64,000 bases of DNA from Pseudobutyrivibrio sp. UBA1225 (lineage in GTDB: Bacteria > Bacillota > Clostridia > Lachnospirales > Lachnospiraceae): contig DBWZ01000002.1 in NCBI GenBank assembly GCA_002309345.1, forward strand, positions 98,237 through 162,236, given 5' to 3'. Shown piece by piece: positions 41,988-51,185 of this stretch (position 1 is its first letter; each line of letters starts with the position of its first letter). A program made the position numbers and the translations under genes. The notes under the pieces were generated by a model. That model was not told the origin of the DNA and did no database searches. It saw only the letters and a program-made list of their open reading frames with translations.

Positions 41988-42842
41988 ATGCTATACAATT
42001 TTTCAGAAGATTTAAAATCCATAAGAGATATATTAGGTATCAGTCAAGGCGAGCTCGCAGCAGAATTAGGCGTCCAGCAGATAACTTTATCACGAAGCGA
42101 AAACAGACAAACAAGTCCTAATGAAAAGTTAATTGAAGCCTTGTATGATTATGCATTCAAGAAAAATATCAGAATAAATAGATTAAAGGAAATGTTATGG
42201 CAGGAGAACTTATCTAAAGATCACATGCTATTATTTCACGGAGCCAAAAGTGAAATTCAGGGTGCAATTGATGTCAAATATGGGCGAGTAAACAATGATT
42301 TTGGCCAAGGTTTTTATGCGGGCTCAAGCTATGAACAAGCAGTCTCGTTTGTTTCAGGTTTTGATAAATCATCAGCATATCTTATTGATTTTAATCCGGT
42401 TGGGCTAAAGGCCAAAAAATACACCGTAAATCAAGAATGGATGATGACAATAGCATATTATCGAGGTACATTGGATGAATACAAAGAACATCCGTTAATC
42501 AAGGATTTGATTAGTAAATCACGTAAATGCGATTATATAATAGCACCGATAGCTGATAATAGAATGTTTCAGATTATCAATTCATTTATAGAAGGTGAAA
42601 TCACTGATGAGCAATGCAAGCATTGTTTGGCAGCAACCAATCTTGGCAATCAATATGTGTTCATATCTGAAAAATCGTCCGCACAAGTTAAGTTATTGGA
42701 GCGATGCTATGTTTCGGCATCAGAAAGAGATTTTTATAAATCAATACGAGATAACGATGCCAAAATGGGCGACGACAAAGTCAAGCTGGCACGCAGAACA
42801 TATAGAGGACAAGGCAAATATATAGATGAGATATTGCATTAG
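41988..42842 (+). CDS. HTH-DUF3990 fusion, ADP-ribosyltransferase-like toxin candidate
   Basis: 284 residues. Residues 1-60 are an XRE helix-turn-helix (Gln-Gly-Glu-Leu-Ala-Ala-Glu-Leu-Gly-Val-Gln-Gln-Ile-Thr-Leu-Ser-Arg). From about 80 a DUF3990 domain follows: Leu-Phe-His-Gly-Ala-Lys, Asn-Asp-Phe-Gly-Gln-Gly-Phe-Tyr-Ala-Gly and Tyr-Ile-Ile-Ala-Pro-Ile-Ala-Asp-Asn. This resembles the ART fold, with His-Gly as NAD contact. The gene stands alone with its partner under an autoregulatory operator, typical of toxin-antitoxin loci. Fusion of the DNA-binding domain to the enzyme is unusual. The start has GGAGG eight bases upstream. Confidence 0.75.
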   Translation: MLYNFSEDLKSIRDILGISQGELAAELGVQQITLSRSENRQTSPNEKLIEALYDYAFKKNIRINRLKEMLWQENLSKDHMLLFHGAKSEIQGAIDVKYGRVNNDFGQGFYAGSSYEQAVSFVSGFDKSSAYLIDFNPVGLKAKKYTVNQEWMMTIAYYRGTLDEYKEHPLIKDLISKSRKCDYIIAPIADNRMFQIINSFIEGEITDEQCKHCLAATNLGNQYVFISEKSSAQVKLLERCYVSASERDFYKSIRDNDAKMGDDKVKLARRTYRGQGKYIDEILH

Positions 42843-42857
42843 TGGGAGGTCACTAAC

Positions 42858-43361
42858 ATGAAAGCTAAAAAAATAGATAAAGATGGATTGCTCTTATGCG
42901 AGCTCCAGGGAAAGACTTTTGAGCAATCTGCAGCAAAGACAAATTGCAGTTCGGAGATATTCATTAGGCGTTTTATGCATAGCAACATAGTAAATCAGAT
43001 TGATAATTGCTCAATCTTATCAACGAATTTACAACCGGCGGACATACTTTCAGAAGTAGAAGGTCAATATGGCGAGTCCAATTATGGCTCGGTCAAGTTT
43101 TCTTCAAATGAGCTGTTTTGGATAGGATATTTTTATAGATATTTCTGTTATACATACAGCATTTCATCTGCGAGAGCCTATAAGATAATCAAGCCTAAAG
43201 AACTTCGTGGGCTGTTTCTGCCATATCACACTATGGATGTATCACAGGCAATCGAAAGAGTTCTTGAGGCGAAAAACCTTCTTATGGACGAAGAGAGCGA
43301 GCTGCAGCGTCAGTATATGATTTTCAAAAAATACCATAAGGCAATAATCACTAGCAAATAG
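42858..43361 (+). CDS. Partner protein of DUF3990 module 1
   Basis: 167 residues behind GGGAGGTC, 15 bp after the toxin-like gene. No HTH is visible. Its pattern (Glu-x-Phe-Trp-Ile-Gly, then Ala-Tyr-Lys-Ile-Ile-Lys-Pro-Lys-Glu-Leu, Tyr-His-Thr-Met-Asp and Ala-Lys-Asn) parallels residues 65-145 of the second module's partner at 57407 (Tyr-Trp-Thr-Gly, Asn-Ile-Ile-Thr, Tyr-His-Glu-Met-Asp, Ala-Lys-Asn). They are likely homologues. It is probably the antitoxin or a complex subunit. Its last 40 codons' DNA is partly duplicated just behind the stop (43366-43402). Confidence 0.6.
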   Translation: MKAKKIDKDGLLLCELQGKTFEQSAAKTNCSSEIFIRRFMHSNIVNQIDNCSILSTNLQPADILSEVEGQYGESNYGSVKFSSNELFWIGYFYRYFCYTYSISSARAYKIIKPKELRGLFLPYHTMDVSQAIERVLEAKNLLMDEESELQRQYMIFKKYHKAIITSK

Positions 43362-43481
43362 TCTTCAAGAAATACCGCGAGGCGATAATTACCAGCAAAT
43401 GACTACAAACTAGATTTTCATCGACTCAAGATGTATACTAGAGTAGCTTATAATTTAAGAAATAGAAGGTAGGATTATTCA

Positions 43482-43880
43482 ATGAAAAAAGACACTTTAA
43501 AATGGTTTATCATTTTACATGTAATAATATTGATTTTTTCCGTAAACAGCATATGCTCCAAAAAGGCCGCTATGTATGATTTCCTTAGTCCAAAGTGGAT
43601 TATGTTCTATGCAATAGTCATTTTTGTTCTTGGATTCTATGCGATTGCTTGGCAGCAGGTGCTGAAGCACTTACCACTTATCACAACTTATGCTAACAAG
43701 GCAGTCACTACAATCTGGGGATTGATTTGGGGATATTTAATATTCCACGAGGAAGTCACAGTATACAAGGTGGTTGGCGCATTAGTTGTTATTCTAGGCG
43801 TTTATCTCGTGGTCAGCGGTGACGAAGAGGTAAATGGCAAATCATCTAAAAACAATCAGGAGGTAAATGAGAATGCTTAA
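43482..43880 (+). CDS. Small EmrE/ArnE-like transporter subunit 1
   Basis: 132 residues with four membrane helices (about 7-25, 37-57, 68-86, 92-112) and a polar tail. The Ala-Asn-Lys-Ala-Val-Thr-Thr segment before helix 3/4 resembles SMR/EamA-type proteins. Together with the overlapping next gene it forms a paired heterodimer like ArnE/ArnF, which flips undecaprenyl-phosphate-linked amino sugars. Context in a glycan locus supports lipid-linked sugar flipping rather than drug efflux. Confidence 0.65.
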   Translation: MKKDTLKWFIILHVIILIFSVNSICSKKAAMYDFLSPKWIMFYAIVIFVLGFYAIAWQQVLKHLPLITTYANKAVTTIWGLIWGYLIFHEEVTVYKVVGALVVILGVYLVVSGDEEVNGKSSKNNQEVNENA

Positions 43881-44235
43881 GTATGCACTTATTATGCTGA
43901 CAGGCACATTCATTGCCTCAGTTTCACAGATAGTTTTAAAAAAGGCTGCAGAAAAAGAATACCCTAGCAAGATTGCAGAATATCTTAATCCTATGGTTAT
44001 GGGAGCATACATTGTATTCTTTGGCGCATCACTTTGCTCGGTTTTAGGATACAAAAAGGTGCCACTTTCACTGGGACCAATCCTTGAGGCAACAGGTTAT
44101 ATTTGGGTGGCTATCCTTGGAAGAATCTTCCTTGGAGAAAAGATTGGAGCCAAGAAGGCGACAGGTCTGTTAGTTATTATTTTAGGTATAGTTATAGCAA
44201 GCTTTGGACCGAACATCGTTGATGCAATTAGATAG
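43867..44235 (+). CDS. Small EmrE/ArnF-like transporter subunit 2
   Basis: 122 residues, four membrane helices. The start ATG at 43867 lies inside the end of the preceding gene (14 bp overlap) behind GGAGGTAA, which implies coupled synthesis of both subunits in fixed ratio. Leu-Gly-Pro-Ile-Leu-Glu-Ala-Thr-Gly in helix 3 supplies the membrane-embedded Glu region typical of this class. Role as flippase partner is inferred. Confidence 0.65.
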   Translation: MRMLKYALIMLTGTFIASVSQIVLKKAAEKEYPSKIAEYLNPMVMGAYIVFFGASLCSVLGYKKVPLSLGPILEATGYIWVAILGRIFLGEKIGAKKATGLLVIILGIVIASFGPNIVDAIR

Positions 44236-44283
44236 CGTGCATTGTATAGATGTTTCAGATTATTAGTTTAATAGGAATGAATT

Positions 44284-45813
44284 ATGACTAAAAAAACAAA
44301 AAGTATCGTAAGCACGACAATCGTAATTACGATATTAACCATATGTTTCAAGCTACTAGGCTTTGTCAAGCAGATGGTAGTAGCCAATTTCTTTGGTACA
44401 GGTCCAGAGATGGACGCATACTCTGTGGCATTCAACTTTGTTGGAATGCTCAGCTCTGCGTTTATTCGCGCAATAACCATTTCGATGGTCAGCATTTACA
44501 CCAACTGTTTGGTAAACAAAGGCAAGGAAGAGGCATCAAAAATCATATCTGCCTGCCTGGAAATATTGCTTCCAATTGTTCTTGGAGTGCTGCTTTTGGC
44601 ATATACACTTGTTCCGCAGATTGCATATTGGGCTGCTCCAGGCTATAGAAGCAAGCCTGATCAAATGGCGATGGTGCAGCAGTACCTTCCGATGATATTC
44701 CCGTTTTTCTTATTCTCGGTAGTCACCTTGGTTTGGACAACCTTTATGGATGCCAACAAAGATTTTGTGGTAAGCCGAACGGAATCATTTATTACAAGCG
44801 TGACAACTATCATCTGTTGCGTTGTGCTGCATAGCGTTCATGCTGTAACATCGTTGATAATAGCCCAATACATCAGTTATATAGTATTTGGAACCATGCT
44901 TTTACTGCGCGGTCGGCGCTATTTTAAATTTAAATTTGTTTCCATACGAAGTGTGCCCGAAATCAAGATAATTTTGTACACGGCGATACCGTTGTTTATA
45001 GGCAATTCCGTATCTCAGATTAACAAGTTGGTTGATAATGCACTTGCGTCTGGTTTTGATGGTGGACCGGCATCTCTTACATATGCAGTCAGCCTCGAAG
45101 ATTTTGTTACAGTAATACTAGTCAATAACGTTGTAGATGTTTTGTATGTAAACTTTTCAATCTACACTGCCTCAAAAGATTACGATAAGTTGGTTGATGT
45201 CATGAAAAAGGCGGTAAACGTTATGATCTGCATCATGATACCGATTACCATCGTGACCTGCCTATGCTCAAGCGAGATAGTATCAATTGCCTTTAAGCGA
45301 GGAATGTTTAATACAGGTTCGGTTTCAACTGTAAGAGCTGCCTTGTTTGGTTATGCAGTTGGTTTTGCTAGCATGGGGATACGTGATATTATCTTGCGTG
45401 GCTTGTATTCATTTAAAAATACAAAGACGACGATGATTACCGGTATAATATCCGTAATAGTAAATATTATTTTTAGTATTGTTTTGTCGCGCTACATTGG
45501 CATCATGGGAATTACACTTGCAAGCTCAATCAGCTTGACAGTCAATTTCCTAATCAACTCTCAGATGTTGAAACGCCACATACCAAACTACAAGATAACA
45601 AGCCATGTTCCGGTGCTTTTAAAGCAGCTCCCAGGAGTTATCTATACAGTGGCTGTAGTCCTTGTGGTCAAGTACTTTATCCCTAGCACAATAATGGTAT
45701 TCCTATTATCGGCTATCCTAGGACTTGGCGGCTACGCACTCATCCTCATGTTCATGAAGGTAGAGGAAGTAGACTACATCAAAGAAAAAATTCTTGCCAA
45801 AGTAAAGCGCTAA
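44284..45813 (+). CDS. MurJ/MviN-like lipid-linked glycan flippase
   Basis: 509 residues with about 14 membrane helices. The N-terminal Ile-Cys-Phe-Lys-Leu-Leu-Gly-Phe-Val-Lys-Gln and Phe-Gly-Thr-Gly-Pro-Glu-Met-Asp-Ala-Tyr-Ser match the MurJ family signature. In a polysaccharide locus MurJ-like proteins may act as Wzx-type exporters of undecaprenyl-diphosphate-oligosaccharides, so this copy is likely for the glycan made by the Pgl and Cap genes rather than for lipid II. Confidence 0.87.
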   Translation: MTKKTKSIVSTTIVITILTICFKLLGFVKQMVVANFFGTGPEMDAYSVAFNFVGMLSSAFIRAITISMVSIYTNCLVNKGKEEASKIISACLEILLPIVLGVLLLAYTLVPQIAYWAAPGYRSKPDQMAMVQQYLPMIFPFFLFSVVTLVWTTFMDANKDFVVSRTESFITSVTTIICCVVLHSVHAVTSLIIAQYISYIVFGTMLLLRGRRYFKFKFVSIRSVPEIKIILYTAIPLFIGNSVSQINKLVDNALASGFDGGPASLTYAVSLEDFVTVILVNNVVDVLYVNFSIYTASKDYDKLVDVMKKAVNVMICIMIPITIVTCLCSSEIVSIAFKRGMFNTGSVSTVRAALFGYAVGFASMGIRDIILRGLYSFKNTKTTMITGIISVIVNIIFSIVLSRYIGIMGITLASSISLTVNFLINSQMLKRHIPNYKITSHVPVLLKQLPGVIYTVAVVLVVKYFIPSTIMVFLLSAILGLGGYALILMFMKVEEVDYIKEKILAKVKR

Positions 45814-45898
45814 CCCCAAAACCGTCACATGAGTGACGAGTTATGTTAGCATATATATATTACATGATTAATGAATAATCTGATGAAAATGCTTGTAT

Positions 45899-46044
45899 GG
45901 ATGTTCGAATAATAACATATATCAAACTTAACCTTCTTTTTCACTCGTTACTTAGAAGGCACGAAGTGGCTTCTTATGTAACGTAAGTAGAAAAAGCAGA
46001 GCGAAAGCGTGTTAAGTTTGATATTAGTTATTATTAGGACATCC
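45899..46044. repeat. 146-bp hairpin element, MITE-like
   Basis: Ends 45899-45932 and 46011-46044 are inverted repeats of about 34 bp with few mismatches (core ATATCAAACTTAAC/GTTAAGTTTGATAT). The middle continues the fold with CTTTTTC/AGAAAAAG and TTAGAAGG/CTTCTTA around CAC-GAA-GTG, so the whole element is one long hairpin. It has no coding capacity. Confidence 0.75.
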
Positions 46045-46075
46045 TCTCATCATGAATTTACATAAGGAGGAAATT

Positions 46076-47251
46076 ATGATTCCAGTTATGAATGTACAGA
46101 GGCAATACGCGTCTCTTCAAAAGGAGCTTGATGAAGCGGCCCTCGAGGTGCTTCACTCAGGCGGATATATATTAGGTCCCAAGGTGGCTGAGTTCGAGAG
46201 TCAGTTCGCCAAGTATTGTGGTGCCAAATTTGCAATCGGTGTAGGCAACGGAACAGATGCCCTTGTTATTGCGCTACTTGCAGCAGGTGTCGGCGCAGGC
46301 GACGAGGTTATCACAACAGCCATGACTTTCGTATCTACTGCAGAGTCAATCGCTCAGGTTGGTGCAACTCCTGTTTTTGTTGATATCGACCCAGAGACCT
46401 TCACAATGGATTCAAGCAAGCTTGAAGCAGCCTTCACTTCCAAAACCAAGGCTGTTATCCCTGTTCATATCTACGGCCAGGCAGCGGATATGGATGCTAT
46501 CAACGAAATCGCCCACGCTCATGGTGCGCTCGTAATTGAGGATTGTGCACAGGCAGCCGGCGCAAAATATAAGGGCCGTCGCACATGCTCACTCGGTGAT
46601 ATTGCATGTGTCAGCTTTTTCCCTACCAAAAATCTTGGCGCAGCCGGCGATGCAGGCATCATAGTCACCAATGACGAGGCTCTTTACAAGGGGTGTCAGG
46701 CATATCGTGTTCACGGTTCAGGCCTAAACGGTGCCTTCACCTATGCAAGATTAAACGGTCAGGATTTTGACGAGAGCAAGATTGATTTCCACGGAAATCT
46801 TCCCAAGTATTACAACTATATAGTAGGCTTCAACTCTAGGCTAGATGCTTTACAGGCGGCAATGCTTTCAGTTAAGCTACCTCATCTTGATGATTGGAAT
46901 GAGCGTCGTCGTCAGATTGCAGCAATCTACAACGACAAGATTACAAACCCCGCTCTCAGCAAGCCGACTGTCGCGGAGTATAACGAGCATATATTCTATG
47001 TATATCCGATGAAGGTAAACAACCGTGCAAAGTTCAGAGCTTTCATGGAAGAAAAGGGAATCACAACTGGCGTATATTTCCCAGTCCCAATGCACGAGCA
47101 GGCGTGTTTCGCCACACTTGGTTATAAACACGGCGATTTCCCAATCGCGGAGGACCTGGCGGAACATGGTGTCACAATCCCGATGTTCCCCGAACTCACT
47201 GACGAAGAAATCCAAACAATTATTGATGCGGCAAACGCATATACGGAGTAA
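46076..47251 (+). CDS. DegT/DnrJ/EryC1 sugar aminotransferase, second copy
   Basis: 391 residues from ATG 46076, which has AAGGAGG five bases upstream (ATG 46052 lacks a site). The PLP lysine is in Phe-Phe-Pro-Thr-Lys-Asn-Leu-Gly (about residue 180) after Glu-Asp-Cys-Ala-Gln-Ala-Ala-Gly. Closest in pattern to WecE/WbpE/DegT-type enzymes that aminate UDP- or dTDP-ketosugars at C3 or C4. No dedicated oxidase is nearby, so its ketosugar is unknown; it may serve the same glycan as PglE/F. Confidence 0.88.
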   Translation: MIPVMNVQRQYASLQKELDEAALEVLHSGGYILGPKVAEFESQFAKYCGAKFAIGVGNGTDALVIALLAAGVGAGDEVITTAMTFVSTAESIAQVGATPVFVDIDPETFTMDSSKLEAAFTSKTKAVIPVHIYGQAADMDAINEIAHAHGALVIEDCAQAAGAKYKGRRTCSLGDIACVSFFPTKNLGAAGDAGIIVTNDEALYKGCQAYRVHGSGLNGAFTYARLNGQDFDESKIDFHGNLPKYYNYIVGFNSRLDALQAAMLSVKLPHLDDWNERRRQIAAIYNDKITNPALSKPTVAEYNEHIFYVYPMKVNNRAKFRAFMEEKGITTGVYFPVPMHEQACFATLGYKHGDFPIAEDLAEHGVTIPMFPELTDEEIQTIIDAANAYTE

Positions 47252-47258
47252 AAATAAT

Positions 47259-47333
47259 ATCCACGTTGTAAGGGTGCGGACTACATAAGCAAAACTTATG
47301 TGAGTCGTAATTTGAAGCAACGTGGATTTTTTT
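47259..47333 (+). terminator. Long terminator with branched stem
   Basis: ATCCACGTTG (47259-47268) pairs with CAACGTGGAT (47318-47327) and is followed by TTTTTT. An inner ACATAAG-CAAAA-CTTATGT hairpin sits between the arms. Confidence 0.75.
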
Positions 47334-47337
47334 GTCG

Positions 47338-47378
47338 ATTTGGAAAAAAATAGACTAATTTTATTGATATATAAATGT
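47338..47378 (+). promoter_or_regulatory. Shared upstream motif, site 2
   Basis: TTTGGAAAAAAATAGA, then CTAATTT, then TATTGATATATAAATGTAA. TTGA (47364-47367) lies 61 bases before the start at 47428. Same elements as at 34701, 56631 and 59678. Confidence 0.6.
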
Positions 47379-47427
47379 AAGTTTATGTCGAAAAAGAAAA
47401 GTAGACTCTACCGAGGAGGAAAATTCA

Positions 47428-49398
47428 TTGAGTAAAAAGAAACTAATTGTAGTATTAACTTGTATTGTTGCTGTAAGTGTAGGAGCAATACTAGGCTATA
47501 GCGCATATAAAAAATATGCGGAAAAGAAAGCGGAGGATGAAGTATGGCTCAAAGAGGAGAAGCTTTATTCAAAGCTGCAAGAATCATCCCATGAGCAGGA
47601 CAAGCCTAAAAAGGGCAAAGAGATATGGCATTCTGATGGCGATGATACATGTATGGAAATACTAGATATACCAGAGGTAGATAAGGAAGTTGAAATTTTG
47701 ATTGATGAGTATGGAACAGGTATATCTTTTGAAGTTTGGGGAAGTGAGGTGTTAATTTCTAAATCAGAGGGTATAAAGGAATTGGATCCCAACGATTACG
47801 ATGAGGGTGACACAATAGAGGTGGATATGGATTATATAAGCAGATATGGAGGATTATTAAAACCGGGAATAGATGATTCTCTCCGGCTTGCTGTTTCATC
47901 TACTAGTAATGGTAATTTGTTTTTTTTAAATGGAGATACGTCATGGCCAGTGGCCAACTATAGTAACGTCTGCCTTCAAATTCCAGTTAAATCTGTATAT
48001 GAGGTAAAAGCATATGATTATAATTCGGACGGCATTACTGATATATATATTTCTGGAACGGATAATAGTGGAATGGATCGAGAGTGGTATCTCAAAGGTG
48101 TTGTAGCAGACGCTAAGTTTGGGCGCACTACAATAAAGAATGTATTTCATTTTGAGGAAGACAAATCAAAATCTGACTTTGTTATGGATAAATACAAATC
48201 CTATCAAGAGGCCTATAGCGATATAGTTGAGAAAATTGAAGCATATCAAGGCAGAAGTTATGAACGTAAATACGGTCTTATATATTTTGATGAAGATGAG
48301 TGCCCAGAATTAGTAGTAGATGACTATTACAGAATATCAATGTACACATTTAAGGATGGAATGCTTGATTGTATTTTTGATGGGTGGAATGGTGTTGAGT
48401 CTGCTTATATGTATTCTCCACGAAATGGATGCATCGAGGATAGCGGCGATGAATGTTGGACTGATGTTGATGCTATTTATCGTACATTTTTTATACTAAG
48501 GGATGGAGAGCTGATTGATTACAGTAATATCGATTATGATGACGAAGAACCTAGATATAAAGACGAATACTATAGCTGCATGGATAATCTTTCTGGCGAA
48601 TCTGCGAAAGAGGTCTTTGATGAATGTAATCAGTATGACTATGAGTACTTAAATGCTGATATGCAAGGTAAGGCTATTTTAAAAGTATTAGATGCTGATA
48701 AATATAAAGTTAAAAAGCTTGAGGGCAGCGAGGTAAAATTTTCTGTCGATGGTCAAAAGTATACTCTAAAGTATAGAGACATAGATAAGAATAAAAGACA
48801 GTTTAGTTTAAGCAATAAAAACGATTTAAATCTGATGAAGGCTACGGCGGATAATCATCAAGCCTACCTGTTTTCAAAAGATGATGGCAGGGCATTTTTA
48901 TATTTATTCGTATTGACGGACAAGCCAACAAGTAAGCTATATATTTATGATTTATGCGATGGAGATATAAAGGAGCCTATTTTATATAATGGTGAGTTTT
49001 CTTTATACAACGGCGAAATCAAAAACGCAGATGAATTTTATCTTCAAAGCCCAGAAACTAGAATAATAGATTCGGCTGTGCAGAGAGTCTTCTACATAAA
49101 CTATTTTGGAATGCCAGAAGCTAATGATGCATATGCGGATTATATTTCTGCTGAATCATTGGTTTTTGGAAACAAGATTAAAGGTGGAGTGACCTTTAAA
49201 TTGAATAAAGATACTACATTCATAAATGATGATTATGATCTTGTTGAGTTGAAAAAAGGTGAGGTACTTACATTGGATAAAATCGAGTATTGCGATGATA
49301 GTGTCAATATTTTATGCAAAAACTCCAATGAGGAAGGTTTATATATTACTCATGGACTAGAAAACAATGATGTTAGAAAAGGCGATTTTCACAAATAG
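47428..49398 (+). CDS. Membrane-anchored mosaic surface protein 1
   Basis: 656 residues, start TTG at 47428 with GAGGAGG eight bases upstream. One N-terminal membrane helix (about 4-24) and a Lys/Glu-rich linker lead to a large outside region. Repeated acidic Asp-x-Asp-x-x-Pro-Glu-Leu segments (Tyr-Phe-Asp-Glu-Asp-Glu-Cys-Pro-Glu-Leu; Asn-Ser-Asp-Gly-Ile-Thr-Asp-Ile) look like FG-GAP/EF-hand-type calcium loops. The C-terminal 230 residues are closely related to the end of the next protein (Tyr-Arg-Asp-Ile-Asp-Lys-Asn-Lys-Arg-Gln-Phe; Ala-Asp-Asn-His-Gln-Ala-Tyr-Leu-Phe). First gene of a four-gene paralogous operon behind the shared motif. Function unknown. Confidence 0.65.
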   Translation: MSKKKLIVVLTCIVAVSVGAILGYSAYKKYAEKKAEDEVWLKEEKLYSKLQESSHEQDKPKKGKEIWHSDGDDTCMEILDIPEVDKEVEILIDEYGTGISFEVWGSEVLISKSEGIKELDPNDYDEGDTIEVDMDYISRYGGLLKPGIDDSLRLAVSSTSNGNLFFLNGDTSWPVANYSNVCLQIPVKSVYEVKAYDYNSDGITDIYISGTDNSGMDREWYLKGVVADAKFGRTTIKNVFHFEEDKSKSDFVMDKYKSYQEAYSDIVEKIEAYQGRSYERKYGLIYFDEDECPELVVDDYYRISMYTFKDGMLDCIFDGWNGVESAYMYSPRNGCIEDSGDECWTDVDAIYRTFFILRDGELIDYSNIDYDDEEPRYKDEYYSCMDNLSGESAKEVFDECNQYDYEYLNADMQGKAILKVLDADKYKVKKLEGSEVKFSVDGQKYTLKYRDIDKNKRQFSLSNKNDLNLMKATADNHQAYLFSKDDGRAFLYLFVLTDKPTSKLYIYDLCDGDIKEPILYNGEFSLYNGEIKNADEFYLQSPETRIIDSAVQRVFYINYFGMPEANDAYADYISAESLVFGNKIKGGVTFKLNKDTTFINDDYDLVELKKGEVLTLDKIEYCDDSVNILCKNSNEEGLYITHGLENNDVRKGDFHK

Positions 49399-49416
49399 CA
49401 TTACGAGGACATTTAG

Positions 49417-51171
49417 ATGAAGAAAAGAATAGTAATAGTTACAGGATGTTTAGTGGTTATAGTTGGAGCAATATTTGCATACATACCAATAAAAAGACAT
49501 ATGGAAAAACAAGCCGAGGATAAGAAATGGGAAGCTGAAAAAAAACATTATGAAGAGCTAAGCAAGGATCAGCCCCAGCCTGAAGAACCAAAGATAATTT
49601 GGTCTCGCGAGGATGATAAAGAAAAAATAGCTACGCTAGATATTCCCGAAATGGACGGCGAAGTTGAATTGAGATTTTATGAGGGTGCAGAGAAAGAATT
49701 CCACATTGTAAAGGATATTAGCGCAGTAGATGAAAAGAAAACAAAAACTGTGAAGGAAGACTTTGAATCTATTTCACCAGAGGATTTTGAGGAAGATGAG
49801 TTTGTAAAAATAGAGCCGAGTCATAAGGAAAATTCCGGAGGATTAGATGAGCCAGTTGTCATAGGAATTGGTTCAGGAGAAAAGAAAATTTTTTACGGAG
49901 GCGGAAATACGTTTCAGCCTTGTGATGAGGTTGAAACCATAAATGAAGTAAAGACCTGCGATTATAATTTGGATAATATCACAGATATTGCTATGTTTGG
50001 CACTGATGATAAAGGTAAAAAGCACGTATGGTTTGTAGAAGGTGTTGTAGGGAGTGCAAATTGCGGTCTAAAACTTATAGACGACGCATATTGGTTTAGC
50101 GAAGATGAATTGCAATCTAATCTGGCGGAGCGCAATATGAATGATAATGCTTCATTAGGTGAGGTGATTGATGGTGATATTACATATAAGAGCTATCAAG
50201 ATGGATATTTTGATTTGATTTGTCAAGTTGAAATGGATAGTGAATTGCCAAACAGTTTTAGATACAACCTTAAAGACCTTGATGGCAATGATATTCCAGA
50301 ATTGATTGTATATGATATAAATTTTTGCTGCGGAACAGCATATACCTTTAAAAGCGGAAAAGTTACTTTTGCAAGAGACGATTGTGAAGATACTCCTCTA
50401 TGCGGAAAATTTAGTTTTGGCGAAATTGCTGACAAGCTAAAAATTGAGTCTTGCGACATCAAAAAAATCGATGAAAACAATGAAGAGTTTTCGATTAATG
50501 GGGACAAGTACTGCTTAAAATATCGCGATTTGGATAACCACAAAAGACAATTTAGCCTTACCAACAAAGAGGGTATGGATAGACTTGAAGTGAAAGCAGA
50601 CAATCATCAGGCATACTTGTTTACCAATAAGGATGGAAAGGCATTTATATACATTTTTGCATTAACTGATAAGCCAACAAGTAAACTATATATTTACAAT
50701 CTGAGTGATGGAAAAATAAGAAAGCCTATTTTATATGATGGCGAGTATTCGCTTTATAATGGCGAGATAAAAGATTCAAGAGATTTTAAACTTCAATGCC
50801 CTGAAAATAGTGTAGTGGATTCTGCAGTTCAGAAAACATTTTTTATAACAGCTACAGGTATTCCGTTCACAAAAGAAACTATTGCCCAATATATTAGCTC
50901 TGATTCAATAATCTTTGGCAATAAAATTGCTAAGAAGGGCGATAAGATAATATTGGAAGAAACCAAAGAATTATGTTTTGATGACAAAATGGACGGTGAA
51001 GTAATTTTTAATAAAACTAAAACCTTCAAGAAGGGCGAGGAATTCACACTGTATAAGTATGAGCCTCATCTAGATGATGAAGAGGTTTGCAACACCGTTT
51101 GGGTTAAAACAAAAAAGGGAAAGGTTATAGGTTTTAAAGTTTATGGCGATGACTTTGTAGCAGGCAAATAG
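49417..51171 (+). CDS. Membrane-anchored mosaic surface protein 2
   Basis: 584 residues. N-terminal membrane helix (about 5-22), basic/acidic linker with Ala-Glu-Asp-Lys-Lys-Trp, then Leu-Asp-Ile-Pro-Glu-Met-Asp-Gly-Glu-Val-Glu-Leu, a segment also present in proteins 1 and 4. An Asp-rich Tyr-Asn-Leu-Asp-Asn-Ile-Thr-Asp-Ile loop and the shared C-terminal domain (Leu-Lys-Tyr-Arg-Asp-Leu-Asp, Thr-Asp-Lys-Pro-Thr-Ser-Lys-Leu-Tyr-Ile-Tyr) follow. About 18 bp after the first gene. Likely a paralogue that arose by duplication and module exchange. No catalytic motif is visible. Confidence 0.65.
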   Translation: MKKRIVIVTGCLVVIVGAIFAYIPIKRHMEKQAEDKKWEAEKKHYEELSKDQPQPEEPKIIWSREDDKEKIATLDIPEMDGEVELRFYEGAEKEFHIVKDISAVDEKKTKTVKEDFESISPEDFEEDEFVKIEPSHKENSGGLDEPVVIGIGSGEKKIFYGGGNTFQPCDEVETINEVKTCDYNLDNITDIAMFGTDDKGKKHVWFVEGVVGSANCGLKLIDDAYWFSEDELQSNLAERNMNDNASLGEVIDGDITYKSYQDGYFDLICQVEMDSELPNSFRYNLKDLDGNDIPELIVYDINFCCGTAYTFKSGKVTFARDDCEDTPLCGKFSFGEIADKLKIESCDIKKIDENNEEFSINGDKYCLKYRDLDNHKRQFSLTNKEGMDRLEVKADNHQAYLFTNKDGKAFIYIFALTDKPTSKLYIYNLSDGKIRKPILYDGEYSLYNGEIKDSRDFKLQCPENSVVDSAVQKTFFITATGIPFTKETIAQYISSDSIIFGNKIAKKGDKIILEETKELCFDDKMDGEVIFNKTKTFKKGEEFTLYKYEPHLDDEEVCNTVWVKTKKGKVIGFKVYGDDFVAGK

Positions 51172-51185
51172 TAAGGAGCAAAACC

